A stretch of 64,000 bases of DNA from Coniella vitis (GCA_011317545.1 WUJK01000012.1:1067001-1131000); one strand, 5' to 3'; shown: positions 24,221-36,858, numbered from the stretch's first letter. The notes: generated by a model from the sequence alone, not told the origin. Program-made: numbers and translations.

Positions 24221-26703
24221 ATGGTGTATTGTGGGAAAGCCTCCTTAGGCTGCTTGTCATGCCGCAAGCGGCGCATCAAGGTATGTCCCGCTCATCTATG
24301 TATAATCTCACACCTGGGCTCGACCTCATCTTTCCTTTCCGTCATGAGCCCTCCCTTATCCAACCAAAGATCTGCGGAAGACTCTCCACCATTCAACACT
24401 GGAATTTGCCGTGAGGCTTGGACCGTTTTTATGCGCTTGCAATCTTGCCGCTCTTCCTCGGGTCAGTCTCGCATTGATGAATTATAAGCGTCCGTCTTTT
24501 GGTCCTTATACCTCAGGATAATGTCTACTCGCCTTGGCTGTTGCCAAGCACACGATCTCTAAATATGTTTCATCAAAATGCGGTAGAAAAGATTCAAAAG
24601 CCCCTTCCTTTGGCCACCCTTCTTTGATGATTTTGCGTGTCCGACATAGGGCAAATTGGCGGCTCCAAGGCTATCCTGTTCCTTTTCTTTTGCTCTTCAT
24701 CTTTCCGACCAATCAGAGGAAACGAAAGAGTCTTCCATACACGTGCAAACGAGTTTCAAATACGCTTCAAATCGCTAACCAGATATTGCAGTGTGATAGA
24801 AGACAGCCTGAATGTACACAATGTGTTAGACTCTCCAAAAGTTGTCCGGGATACCGAGACCAACTTTCATTGATGTTCCGAGATGAAACGGTCAAAGTTG
24901 AGAGGAGGGTTCGTGCCTCATGGGGGTTGGACGACTCATCGTCATCCGTGTCGTCGTCCCAAGCATCGTCCTCGTCTACGAACACCTCGAAAAGAAACCA
25001 AGCCAAGTCGAAAAAGCCCTCCAGCTCCCCTACGTCTACGACGTCATCGTCGAACTTCATACCAACTCCTCCTGCTTCCGTCGCATCTGCGTCTCCTACC
25101 TCTGCAAAAACGTCATACCACGGTGCAAGCAGTGATGGCGGCTCCCCGATGTCCAGCCACATGGAATTGATGCAAAGAAACGGGCCCATGGACTTTATTC
25201 AGGCTTTTGGTATGGCTGGAGCACCCTTGCAGCAAATTTTGACACCGCCATCGGAAGTTGGCGTGTCGTTTTACGTCAAACACTTCCTCCTTGGGTATCC
25301 GGATGAGGTCAGACGCGCAGAACAGCTCAGCACTCTCCCCTGGTTCGATCATCCATCAGCGCAAGCGACTATGGCGGCTGTTGGCCTAGCCGCATTGGGC
25401 AACCGGAACGACAATAAAGAGATGATACATCTGTCAAAGATCAAATACGGTGAAGCGCTCAAGTCGACCAATGTGGTCTTGCGGGATCCAGTAAAGAACC
25501 TTGAGACGGCTATCAGAGCAACCATTATGCTTGCGCTATATCAGGTGTGTATATTCTATTCTATGCGCACTCTCAAGTGTCAAGCCGTTGGCGGCGCATC
25601 TAGTCTCTGAAAGTATCTGTATAGTCAGTAGACGACTAATCGTACAGTTTAGTGTATCAATACCTCGCATGAGTCCCACGAACAGGCAAGAGTACATCTC
25701 CTGGGTTGTATGGCATTGATCCAAACAGCCGTACCTATTCGCACAGTACCGGCGAATGGGATACGAGGCATAATACAGCTTTGCTATTCTTTGGTGAGAT
25801 TATTCCGCTCCCCCACCGCAGATGATCTGATAGCTGCGGCGTGCCTGGGCTAACGCATCCCACCTGTAACAGCTTTATCCCTGCATTCAGAGCGGAACCA
25901 CATTGCCCGAGGGAATATTTGATGCAGTTCGCAAAGGCGTTGCTGACGGCTTCCTGCCCGAGCATGAGCTACCCGCTGTTTCCCTGATTCCTCTTTTGGC
26001 GCGCGTCACCGAACTCAAGGCTAGAGTGCGTTGGACGGCCTTCAGCGACGGACATGATACGACTGCAATTGTAATGCGTCAACTGCTGGAAACAGACGAG
26101 GCCATGGCAATCTGGGAGGACTCACAACAAGGAATATGGACATATCAAACGTTTACGGACCCGTCGCTGCCGTCCGATGCTGTCTTCCACAACACCTATC
26201 ACCGCTACTCGAACGTATGGACCTCGCGTACTTGGAGTCACTTTCGATGGGCACGTATACTGTTGAATCAGATGTTAATGGAATTCTCGGGGCGGTATCC
26301 GCTCTCCGCCGCAAGCGTGGTATCGCTGGCGCAACAGGACCGTATCCAGGAAACAATCCGCCGACTTGCAATCGACGTGCTAGTTTCGGTTCCAACGCAC
26401 TACAAGCATCCGAGCTTGACATGGAGTCATTTGGACGCCATACAGTCTCATGGCGGCGCTGGCGCTGGCGCTGTGGGAATTCCACATCTCGTTTTCCAAC
26501 TTCAGACGGCGGCATGTGCCCCTGGTGTACCCTACGAAATGTGGAGCTGGGCGGTCGGTATCATGGACATGGTGTGGCGTGAGTTAGGTATGCTTCACGC
26601 CAAGTCTCTTGCCGATATATGCAGAGCCCATCGTGCCAAGCTGGATCGACTGGTGCCCGAAGAAATACTCAAGATCGAGGGGGCTTGGTCTCAAATGAGT
26701 TGA
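24221..26703 (+). CDS. Zn(II)2Cys6 transcription factor (sterol-regulator-like layout)
   Basis: Four exons (24221-24280, 24792-25544, 25653-25793, 25873-26703) give 594 residues. The zinc cluster is at residues 11-38 with Cys at 11, 14, 21, 28, 31 and 38 (GCLSCRKRRIK, then CDRRQPECTQC and SKSCPGY). It binds two zinc ions and recognises CGG-type DNA sites. The first intron splits the cluster between Lys20 and Cys21 and is long (511 nt); the others are 108 and 79 nt. A Ser/Thr/Pro-rich linker (about 65-150) leads to a helical fungal-specific regulatory region, with FYVKHFLLGYP, LGNRNDN and, after intron 2, HEQARVHLLGCMALIQ. The layout fits the Zn2Cys6 proteins carrying the DUF3468-type middle domain. 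Targets are unknown and no metabolic cluster is visible. Exon 3 (47 codons) rests on frame and helical similarity only. Confidence 0.85.
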
Positions 26704-27698
26704 ACAGGCGTAGTGAAGATCAAGATATGGCGTTCATGGCGGGAGTGTCAAAGGCTTTTTTTTTTTTTTTTTTCCAAAAAAAAAAAGGCGGCGCCATGGG
26801 GGGCTTGAACTCATTCCAATGCTTCTTATTAAAAGTTTGTGCATCATCACTGTTTATTCGCGAGGAGTTTGGGCTTCCTGAGGCACATACGTTAGCCAAT
26901 CTAAGCTGACCGTCCTGGAAATGGACAACAACAGCTGGCGGAAACGGTTGGCTGTTCGACTGATTGCCATTCTTGGGAGCACTATTTTCCTGCCCCCTCA
27001 TGCATCTCTCTCTCCCTTTCTCTCTCTCTCTCTTTTCTTTTGTCTTTTTCTTTTTCTCTTTCTTGTGTGTCTTTAACCCAAAGTCCTTGTATACTGGTTC
27101 CATTTGTACCAATTCAATTGTTATTTTTTTTTTTAAGCTGGCGTGTTTGGAGTGCCCAACCAGTTAGTCCGGTTGGAAGGTCAATTTTCCCTTTTTGCAT
27201 TTACCGGGAGTTGACGGTGGGCGAAACATAACGTACCATAAAGGCTTTGGTCGTTGAACTTTTTGGGCTCGGGCATCTTTGCTTAGATTACATGGGAAGG
27301 ATTGTGCAGATAGAATCCACATATTTGTATATGTGTCAATCATCAGGTATGCAAAACAAAACTAGGCTTACCACAATATCTTATGGGACTAACTTGTCTG
27401 ATACGGACTGTTAAACATATTACCCATGCTTCGTTCTAAGAGAGATTCTTGTGGACTTGTCTCCTGGTATACATAATCTAGCATGTATGTGAATCATATT
27501 CACAATCAATGTCATAGGTAGGGGGCAGTCTAGGAGATATATTACATCTTGATAGTGATTTCTGTCCAGATTCTTCATTGAAGCTGAGCGTGGAGACAGG
27601 AGCAAGCGCCGAGTAGCCTTTATAGAAGGACTTTTACCACACAGATATGCTCTTTGTGATACACTTCTCCATTCACAGCCCAACGACACTGCCATCAT
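26704..27698. other. Convergent intergenic region (Zn2Cys6 gene / tafazzin)
   Basis: This space between convergent genes contains the T18-CC-A11 hairpin just after the Zn2Cys6 stop and a CT repeat near 27006-27035. Nothing else resembles a gene. Confidence 0.6.
26756..26786. repeat. T18-CC-A11 inverted homopolymer (possible hairpin)
   Basis: Eighteen T, two C and eleven A follow the Zn2Cys6 stop codon by about 50 bases, flanked by GGC on the left and GGCGGCGCC on the right. The T and A runs can pair into an 11-bp stem with a very short loop. It may mark a transcript end or be a polymerase-slippage product. Confidence 0.8.
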
Positions 27699-29177
27699 CT
27701 ACGTGCTAGGCTTTTCTATACTTCCATCAACAGGACTCTTCTTGGTCAACTTGGGGTCCTTGGCCCATGTCTCGGCCAGCCCCATTTTTGGATCCTCGTC
27801 CGGATACCCCAGCCCCTTTCTCAACTTGAGCACCTCGTTACGCAACCGCAACGCAACCTCTGCCCGAATCGCCTCGGCCTCTTTGCTGTACTTCAGCTCC
27901 TCCGTCAGCTCGCCAATGCGCAACACGTCAGGCTTCTTCCTGCTCCCCAGCGGCTGCGCCATGGCGCCTCTCGCAGCGACAATGCCATGGCGCCCAGCTT
28001 GCCGGTCACTTGCAATCGCCTTCTCCGAGAGCCTGGTTTCGCGCTCAATCTGCGCCTCGGCCTCCTTGATTTCCGCCTCGCGCTTTTCGAACTCGCGACG
28101 CACGAGTGTTTTCCACCGCCTGCGCAGGTCGCCGAAAGTAGCTTCCATGTCCAGCTTGTCGCCAAAGACGACTGTCACGTCTTTGCCTGCGCGGGGCACA
28201 AAACGGGGCCACGTGCGGTCCTCGTGCATCACGTTGCATGTGCCGTCAATGAACATGGGCACGACGTCGGGCATTGGCTCCGCCTCCAGAATCAGCCGCG
28301 CGACGCCCCACTTGAAGTAGCGCATCTGCCGCTGTGGGTGCTGGTGAACGAGACCCTCGGGGAAGACGTGGACCCAGGCGTGGCGGTTGGATAGGAAAGC
28401 AGACGGGGCTGTGAAGACGTCTTGGCCCGTGGTGGAGTAGATGAGGCTGCCGTCGCTAAAAGGGTCGCGCAGCTCGGTAAGCAAGGTCTGCATCGTCACG
28501 GTTTTGGGCTGTGCGGGGGCAATGGGATGGTGATCGGGAAAGGTCTTGAAGGGGTAGGCGGATAAGAGGCGGATGGCTTGGGTCATGGAGGGTTGAAAGG
28601 GCCCTGCGTGCGGGGAGTGCATCTTGCGGTGGATGGGCAGGACTTGGCCGAGGTTGAAAAAGGTGCTCATGAGCTGGTTCTTGAAGATGATGTCGTGCGC
28701 GCCCAGGCCCCAGCGGAGGTTCCAGGGTTGGAAGGCGATGCTAAGGGGGAGCACACCCCATATGAGAGGGTCATCCATGCTGTTGGGTGTGTTAGCTGGG
28801 CCTCATCTGTCTCCGTCCGTCCGTCTCTCTGCCTGCCTAGAGGATGGCTGTATTTGGCGAATACTGACACTGATATGTGATTACTGACTGTAAAGCGGCG
28901 GTATTACAGGTCAGAAAAACAAGTTAAAAAGCTTGTGTTGGCAACAACAGGATTCTCTTCCCATACCTGTAACGAGACCGCGTTGTCTCTCGTAGGGATC
29001 CCGCCGACTCTCGAGCAGCTCAACAAACTTGTCAAGGCCAATCACCTCCAGGTTGCTACAGCCGTTGAGGAAAGTCTTGGACAGCGTACCCGTCATTCCC
29101 ATGACCATGGCCGACGTGCCTCGCCAGAGCCCGTTGGGCCGCCGCTGCGGGTACTGGCCATGGACGATGGTCGCCAT
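27699..29177 (-). CDS. TAZ1: Tafazzin-like acyltransferase (cardiolipin remodelling)
   Basis: Three exons (28967-29177, 28869-28887, 27699-28779) give 436 residues. The middle exon is only 19 nt and sits inside the catalytic motif. Spliced, it reads VSNHISVMDDPLIWG, with the HX4D acyltransferase signature (His74, Asp79). Further motifs are KNQLMSTFFNLGQVLPIHR, the FPEG substrate motif in WVHVFPEGLVHQ and VVPMFIDG. These define the PlsC-type fold of tafazzin, which exchanges acyl chains between phospholipids and lysolipids to mature cardiolipin at mitochondrial membranes. The protein is a little longer than yeast Taz1 (381), with a Glu/Arg-rich helical C-terminal stretch after about residue 330. 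Intron 2 has a CTAAC branch site. The start ATG is in gccATGgc. Converges on the Zn2Cys6 gene. No typical presequence is obvious, as in yeast Taz1. Confidence 0.88.
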
Positions 29178-30071
29178 GGCGTGAAAAGAGCGAAACGATG
29201 CTCTGAGTTGGGAAGTGGTCTTTGTTGTTAAATTAGAGATGCGACTAGGTTGCAGAGCTGACGGTCAGATGATCGCTTGGGCTGCTGCGATATCCTCTTT
29301 CAAGGCAAACGGTTGTGGCTTGGTCTCAGGGAAATGTGCCGCCTGAAGGAGAATGAAGTTGTTGGGACGCGTTCATCGCATTATCAAAGCGTGCTCGCCA
29401 TTAGGGTTTCGTGTTCCTCTCGTGTCAAGCTCACTGGCTATTTGCAGCCCGTCCTCCAAAGTATAGCAAGCTAAAAGAAAGTGGTGGTGGGATCGTTGTG
29501 GTCGTAGATGCGTTGTTGATAGCTACCTCAGTAAACAATTGCGGCTCCCTGCGCTGCCTGGCCAGCGAGAAATTACCGTGACGACGGAAACAAGCTCTGC
29601 ATAGCCAAGCCCAGTAGGATGCAGCCTCGCGCCCTGACCCTTGTCAGGCTCAGACTCTGTGCTTGGATGCTTAGTCAGACATCTCAAGCATATTGCAACA
29701 TCACCACGAAAAAGCTCCATGCATACATCCTATCTCTCTTTGAGAGGCACTTTCTCACCATGGAGAATTATCTTGCTCTGCCCCAACAAGTCTCATGTCG
29801 TCAAGAATACCAAAAAAAAAATTCAAAGAAATTCAAACAGCCCCGTTACGCCTCGAAACACCAATTGAACCCTTCATGAGCCACATGTCAGAAAAACAGT
29901 CCTACAGCCTAGAGGAAACCAGTGATATCGTTCAAAGTCCAAGTTCCCTTTTTTCTTGACCATCATGTTTGCCTCATAGTATACCCCTAAGACGCCAGGC
30001 TGATCATGCAAAGAAAACGCGCTAAAGAGCAGAAAGATTGGGCGCTACACATTGAGAACCACCCCACAAAA
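29178..30071. other. Intergenic region upstream of tafazzin, downstream of the b561 gene
   Basis: This space holds the tafazzin promoter side and the 3' flank of the b561-type gene. It contains only short, non-protein-like frames. An A-rich stretch lies near 29811-29822. Confidence 0.6.
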
Positions 30072-32899
30072 TTACACAAAATCAACAGTCCCCCCCATGC
30101 CGGCCGCCGCCGGCCTCTCGTTTCGTCTCTCCAGCCTACGTCGTCTCCGACGCTCTGCCGCTGCCGCTGATGCTGCTGCGCTGGCTTCACTAGGTCCAGG
30201 CGCACCAGGTGCAGGCGTACCGATAGGGCTCATACCACTCCACGTCCCGTGGCTACCGGGACTGTGCATGCTGGCCAAGCTCGACACCGTCTGCCCAGCT
30301 GCGGCCTGGCCGCCTGTTGGTCCGCCCAGAGGCGCACCCGAGAAGTAGGCCGAGTCCTTGGGTCTTCTCGCAGTCCCGCTCATCAACGAAGGCTGCAGAG
30401 GCGAAACAGCTTCGACCCGGCTTTCAGCACTCTCCTCTGCTGCTCGACGTCGGCTAGTGTCCCGCCTGTATCGAGATCTAGACGCTGATCCAACCTCGCT
30501 TCCGGACAGGCTACTAGCCGAGTCGTTGCGCCGTCTTCGAGCGCGTCGTGCTGCCAGGGCCTCTTCTTCAGTAAGTCGTCGCAGTGTTACATTGCGGTCC
30601 CTGTCGTCATGCACTTTGACCTTGACTGAAACTGGCGGCGTCTTGCCTCGCGAGCCTGGTTGGTCGCCTTCCACTCGCCTCTGTGCCTCTTGCTCAGCGG
30701 CCAGCACCTCGGCTGAAACCAATGCTGCTGCTGCTGCCGCCTCACCCGCCTTGAGCCGACTATCAGATCTCATTCTTTCAGAGCGTGAAAACTGAGATTC
30801 GCTTTCCGAGTCTCTTGACAAGATGCCTCGCGGCTCGTCTAGCATCACAGGGATTGTTGCATGATCTCCAAGGCTATGCCTCGATTGTGACATAGAATGT
30901 GTCCTTATGTGAGAATGGGAGTGGGATGCATTCGACTCCTCTGCTGGCAATGGGGCAACAGCCGCGACATTAGGAGGTGGCATAGGGGCTTGGTGCGAAT
31001 GTGGGCCCGTTAGTGGAGGCATAGGCTGTGGTGCTGCTTTTGCTGCTGGGCGGTACGGATCGTATTCTGCCGTGAGCGGAGAACGTAGCGGGGCATCATA
31101 TCCGGACGTTGGACGCGGCTCAATAAGCGATGACTCTTCTGACGATGATGAAGAAGACACGGGTGACGCCTGGGTTGCCGTTCGGGCCGCCGGAGAAGTA
31201 CGAATCGATGTACGGTGTGAGTATCTTCGCTGCGGAGGAGTACTGGGCGCGTATCCGTCTCCGGTATATCTTGGCTCATGTAGTCCTGCCCTCCTCTCTT
31301 CTTCCTCGGTTCTCAGGCGTTCTTCCTCCTTGCGATCTCGTCGGTCCTTCATTCGCTTAGCAAACCACGCGAGTCCAAGCCCCCCAAGCAGGCCTTTCTC
31401 GGCAGCATTCCGCTTTGGCGCATTTCTTTGCTGATTCGCCCGAGAAGGACTGACGTATGAGGAGTAGTCTGAGTCCAGATTACTTCCGAGTCTTGATTCC
31501 GCTTGATGGTGGGAGCTGACGGGCCTGGCTGGCCGAGCGGCTCCGGATCGGGCTTCAGCAGCGCTTATAGCCGCAGCCATTGCCGAAGGGCCACCGGGCC
31601 CAGGAAGCAGTGGTGACCTTCGTCCATCCCTGTGGTATTCTTCACTCAAATCAGTATAGTCTGAAGTCACTGTACTCTCGGGCAGCCTGCTGGTTCTTGA
31701 GTTGCGTCTCCGCCGTGGTGTTTCTGAGGCAACTGCAGAATATTCTTCATCTTCGGCGCTGCGGTCTTTCCTGCCAAAGAGGCGGGCAAGCAGGGCACCA
31801 GCCCCGAGACCAGCGCCGATTCCCGCAAGCCTATCTCCAAAGCCGCCACCACTTCTTCTGGGTTTCTCGCTATATCGTTCGCTGTACTTCTCTTCTTCAG
31901 TAAAGCTTTCGCGCCGGGATGGAATCACTTCGGGCGCTCGACTGCGACTTCGGAGCCTGGATGTTCGGGATCGACTGCGGCTCCCGTCCCTGCTGCGAGA
32001 CCTCTCCCGCTCGCGGCCTCTCAGCAATGCTCCGAGACCACCCACGGCCGCTAGCGGGCCAAGCCAATGGGCTGCTCCTCGGCTAGACTTTTGGTGTTCA
32101 TAGCGCTCTGAACGAGTGACTTCAGATCGGCCCTCGCGGATGACGTAATCTGGGCGATCATAGGCTCGGTAACTGAAAATGAAGTACAAGACGAGCAGAA
32201 AACCCATCCAAACCGCATACAGCACGAAAAGATAAGTGGGAGACCCATAGAGGGCCAGGCCCAAAGGTACTTGTGCCATGCCCAACAATGCAGCGGTGCG
32301 GCCGAGCCACTGGTGTAGCATGACCCTTAGCGACCGACCTCTGATGCTCTTAATGAGCCAGCCTCCCATGATTTGCACAAGAATGATTGTGTATATGGCA
32401 ACACCAATTCCATGGTGAGGATTGGTTAAGCTGCGATTGGGACCGACCGCGAACCAGCCAAGGACGAAGACGACTGTCGTGAGAAGGACAGCAAGGATCT
32501 GGAGATATGCATGGTAACGGATGGCAGTACCGGGTCTTCGAGTGTAGAAGCGTGCGTAAAAGATGGCAGCAGGGACGAGGAAGAGGAACACAATGGCTCC
32601 TATTATGCCGTGAGCCTTGATTATGGTGTGATATTCTGTGAGTGTTGAAAAACGGTTGCCCATGCCTGTTTCAAATGAGTACAAAAGTTCCTGGTCAGTA
32701 ACGGCCGGCCAGTATAGATATCGCTTTTGGAGGGAAAGGTGGATTTACCATTGAATTGCAACGTCTCCAAATTCAGACCAACGAGATTGGGCAAGAGAAA
32801 ATCATTCTTCGTGAAGTCCCAGGTACCGTCGCCAACAACCATTGTATCCGAGGCGTAGGTTGCCGTGCCTGGCGCAGACATGTCGTCCAAAGGCGCCAT
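30072..32899 (-). CDS. Cytochrome b561-type membrane protein with long disordered tail
   Basis: Two exons (32749-32899, 30072-32665) give 914 residues. The intron (83 nt) splits a Gly codon and restores NGMGNRFSTLTEYHTIIKAH. Five hydrophobic helices follow, at about 70-90, 102-123, 138-155, 170-190 and 195-216. His residues near 69, 102, 134/135 and 168 fit the heme ligands of the b561 fold, which moves electrons across a membrane. The short N-terminal part (TATYASDTMVVGDGTWDF) has no full DOMON domain. From about residue 235 the protein is disordered: Arg/Ser repeats, acidic and basic runs, Pro/Ser blocks and an Arg-rich end. Similar fungal proteins of unknown function are known to me. The ATG at 32899 is used, with an alternative in-frame ATG at 32881. 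Reductase activity is inferred from the fold, not shown. Confidence 0.82.
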
Positions 32900-35358
32900 G
32901 CTGGCGGGTCGCCGACGGCAGCTCCCGTCTTGGATTCAACAGTCAGTCGGCGTGTCCTGTCTCGGTGAAGAGCCAGTCTCTGCCAGCAAGTGACCTATAC
33001 CAACGGGCTGCGGCGGTACACAGAACGTGATGACGTTTCGAGTCGCGGGTGGCCAGGCTGGTCGGGGGCTTGCTTGCTGCGATCGCTGTGGTTGGAATGC
33101 TAGAAGCACGTGTGAATGAAGAACCGCGAAAGGACTCGGGCAGAACAGAAATTAATGGGACCGAACGCATGCAATTTGGAAGTGCAATGAAGCGTGTTAG
33201 GGTGTATGGAGAGGAGAGGCAAGAGAGAATAGCTGCGCTTTCCTATGAGAGCTGTGTTTGACAATTGAAACTTTGTCGTAGTGGCAGTCGAGGTGTGGCA
33301 GGGTCCAGATTGAGGAAGGTACGAAGAGACCGTTCGATGATGGAGAAGTTGGCAAGCGCTACCAACTCACCATGGCACTGTTACCTCGCGTGGCTGGGAA
33401 GACCATTGTTTGCTTGCCTGGTAGGTGGGAACCAAAATGGTGCAAAGTCACAGCAGAAGAAGTCAAATGTTCCCCTGCAAAAACAATACTTTTCTGTCCA
33501 CCTGGCCCTGCAGCCGTGACGGGAGAGCACGGCGAGATACTCGGGTGGCTGGTAATTGTGGACCCCTGTCGGTGTTGACGTCCGCCGTCCAGTCACTTTC
33601 CAATGCTTTCCCCCGCCAAACTCTACTGCTATAAGCTTGCTGATTACCTTCTCGGCCCTCCAGCCAGCTGCCAGCCTGTAGCGCCCACCAGACCCCGCCC
33701 GCGCCGGTTCCCGTTCGCCGGGACGCTCCAGGGCTCCAGCAACGGTCCCTGCATCGCAGCACTGTACTACTATGATACAAAACATCAGGGCAACCCCACT
33801 ACTACTAAATGCTCCGTAACATCCTTGGCAGTCGTTTTTGTAAGCGCCGGATCGCCCAAGACCATTTCTTAATAACGTCTGCTCGAAATGCAAGGTGCTC
33901 TGCATTATTTTGCAATATAAATATCGAGCTGGAACACACCCAGGTTGCCAACAAAATAACGCGAACTCCAATAGCGGGATCTGTAGTACTTTGGAGTCCG
34001 CGATTTTTGGTTGTTGCTGTCACTCGAAAACAACTACATCAATCCTGTCCCTGGCCGTCCCAGGCACTCTGGACATTGTGCATAGCCGCCTTCTGTGCCG
34101 TGCTCTGCGTGATAACCGCCATTAGATAAACATGTGCTGCCAAAGGGGCAGACGAATTAAACGGAACCACGCATGAATTGCAACCAAGGCGGAGGACGTG
34201 GCAAGATTCTGTGTGTTCTTTTGCACACTTCTGAAGTCAAGTGATTATTTTGATTGGGACGCAACGAGAAATACAATACCCGCGTGTTTCAATCAAAACA
34301 TGTTCACAAATCTGAACGCGTAATTGGCCTGAGGTCATCTACATTCTGTAAACGAAGCGTGCACTTTCGCCTTTCCGACAATTTCCTTCCTATTTGTCGA
34401 ACCAAGCATGTTGCGTGGCTCTCATTTTGATCCTGAGGTTCGTTGATCTGCATATAGAGGTATACAAGAAGCTGGGTTCTGGTCCTTGGACACTCCTTTT
34501 GTCGCTTGTGGGTGTGGCGATAGCCTGCCTGATCCGGGAGAACTGGGTAGTCAATGATAGCAGCACACCACATTATCACTGGAGCCAAAATCCTCATCAA
34601 AAGTCAAGAAGCCAGAGGTTTTCGCATGGCGTGATAGGTTGACAGTATCCCTTGAAAAGAGCACAGCGAGAAAGGGCAAAAAGACATGCAGCACCGGGTA
34701 TTCGCTAATGGTCACCCACTTAACTACTAATCCAGCGGTCAGTGGCTTATTTAGGGGAGAGCGGACGGGATCCCAAGTTCTCCACTGCCTATGGCCGCAT
34801 GTGTTAGCGATTAAGCAATTGAACATTACCACTGCACACCTGGATAGTCAAAACCAACATGACTACGAGTTCGAGCATCAGTATGCAGTGATGATCGTGA
34901 TCACAGAGACCCAATATATGTCTGATTGTCTGGGCAACAATTAACGGCAGGGAAGCCTACGCGTGTCACAGTTTCAGAGTCAGCACTTTCAAAATGAACC
35001 CTGAAGATCATGATAGCATCACTTAGCGACAGTCTGTCTCATGAAAAAACAAATAGCTTGGTGTAAAAGACACTGTTGACGAGGTGATACTGTGTTTTGC
35101 AAGCATTCTCAGTAAATGGCCACGGAATGTCTCGGTTTCCTCCATCCTTCATTCCGCGGCTCATGTATTAACTAGGAACAAGGCCTGCCTTGACGCTTTG
35201 ACGATGCTGAATAGTCCCCACAACTTTGGTTTGGAAGCCTCATGTGAGTATGTTCGTCGGAGTAAACCATTGCAGTGTGCTGTTCGTACATGCAATGCAG
35301 AAGCAAAAGGGCTTGTTCATGATACTGCAGTTGCCGTTACGGCGTACATAGCATGATC

Positions 35359-35380
35359 TTTTTTTTTTTTTTTTTTTTTT
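35359..35380 (+). repeat. T22 homopolymer
   Basis: A run of 22 T in non-coding DNA. Its length is likely variable and uncertain. Confidence 0.9.
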
Positions 35381-36599
35381 GTGCCTCGAGCTCTTCTCAA
35401 CTGTTGCTGGCAAGGCAGTAGGAAGGCGGCACAAGCGTGGGACATGTGACCGGTCCATCTCGTATTCATCATTGCCCCTCTTCGTCTACACAGTATATGG
35501 CAAGAATCCTGGCTATCAAGTCTGGCACATCAGCACTAGATGCATTCAGCAGCGTCATTGTGAAGGGATCTTCTCGAGCAGCGGCCATCGTGAGCCCAAG
35601 ATACTCCTCAGCATTCGTGGGTACTATGTATTCAATCCATCGTGCATGACTTACATAGCCACACACTGTGCCGATACGCCGTCTTGCCGCACAATTCACC
35701 TCCAGCCCTCATATGCGTGCGCTGCAGCATGCCAGATCCTGCGATTGCGAGTACCCGCTCAGACCACCCACAACAGCACGAGCATTCTAAGATCTGAGCG
35801 CTTGACGCGGGGCTGTTTGTGTTGCTTCAGCATCGCATCTCCTTCGGGCCTCTTGGTTGTTTCTCGATTTGGGTGCGAGACACTTTGCAGCTCGCGGGTC
35901 GGATGTCTTGCCGTCCTGTGTCCAGGTGTTTTCCGCCTCCGTTCCAGCTTCTTACGAGAGTGACTCAGCTCGAGACAAGCGGGCACTCCGCGAAGCTGGG
36001 TTCGCGAGCTTGTCAGGTTATCAGCTTATTTTGCCGTTGAGTCGGCCAGCGCGACAATGTTGTCTAGGACTCCCGACGCACCATGTGCTATGGGCTCTTT
36101 TCGATGGGTGCTGCGCACATACATCCGTAAGTATATGCCGGCCCCACTCCAGTCCACTTCAAAGCAAGCGGCCCTTTGCAGTAGAAACGGGACTTAAAAC
36201 ACCCCGTAGCGCACTATGTACCGGGCTATGGTAGGTTTGCAGGTTCGGTACGTTCGGCAAGCTGGCAGGCTGGTTGGCGGCGACGCTTGGCGACTTGCAT
36301 GGGTAGTCTCCCCCAGCCGGCTCGTTAGCTAACGACGCTTGGCATCGTGAGGCAAACAAAGGCTTGTCCAGATGTCTTGATTGCTCCTTCCTACTCCACC
36401 TCCACAAGCAACCGTTGCCCCACGTCTTCCAAGAATCCACGTACCAGGCCCTGCTAGCCTCTGCCTGCCAACCTGCTTGAAGTAGCTTTTGGGTGAGGTT
36501 TGTTTCTCACCGATGATCGTCCCAAAGCGGGCCGCGGGTTTGTTTCTCTCGCCACTTCCTTTTACATACCTGAGTACTGTGACTGCATGAGTGAGGTAG

Positions 36600-36758
36600 A
36601 AGTACAAATATAATCCGCTTTTGCTCGCCCTTTGCTCGGGTCTCCCTGCTGTTGCCTCTCTTTACTCTTTATAGAACAGCCAGCATCCTTTACTCTACTC
36701 CCTCTCAGACATCCCTCGTCTCATTGGCGTCTATCTCTCTCTCTCTCTCTCTCTTTTG

Positions 36759-36790
<32 letters not shown>

Positions 36791-36858
36791 ATTCTCGCAC
36801 TCACTCTATCCACCCTCCTTGACGTCAGCTCGTCAGCCTCCCTCTAAACCCACCAACC
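36600..36858 (+). promoter_or_regulatory. Promoter and leader of the secreted-protein gene, with CT and GT microsatellites
   Basis: A TATA-like AAATATAA lies near 36605. CT-rich sequence follows, with a pure CT run (about 36734-36754) and then a GT run (about 36757-36782). The start codon at 36859 sits in accaaccATGaa. Such pyrimidine-rich leaders are typical of strongly expressed fungal genes. The role of the microsatellites is unknown. Confidence 0.6.

Larger units (their letters stand above)
32900..36858. other. 4 kb region without recognisable genes
   Basis: This is a divergent space between the b561-type gene and the secreted-protein gene. It has a T22 run at 35359-35380 and one TACTATGTA at 35622-35630. 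A pyrimidine-rich leader lies at the right end. The open frames present lack protein-like composition. Confidence 0.5.

Noticed and set aside
35379..35963. Plus-strand open frame of 194 residues
   Set aside because: Cys/Ser/Arg-rich random-looking sequence with no signal peptide or family motif, starting beside a T22 tract.
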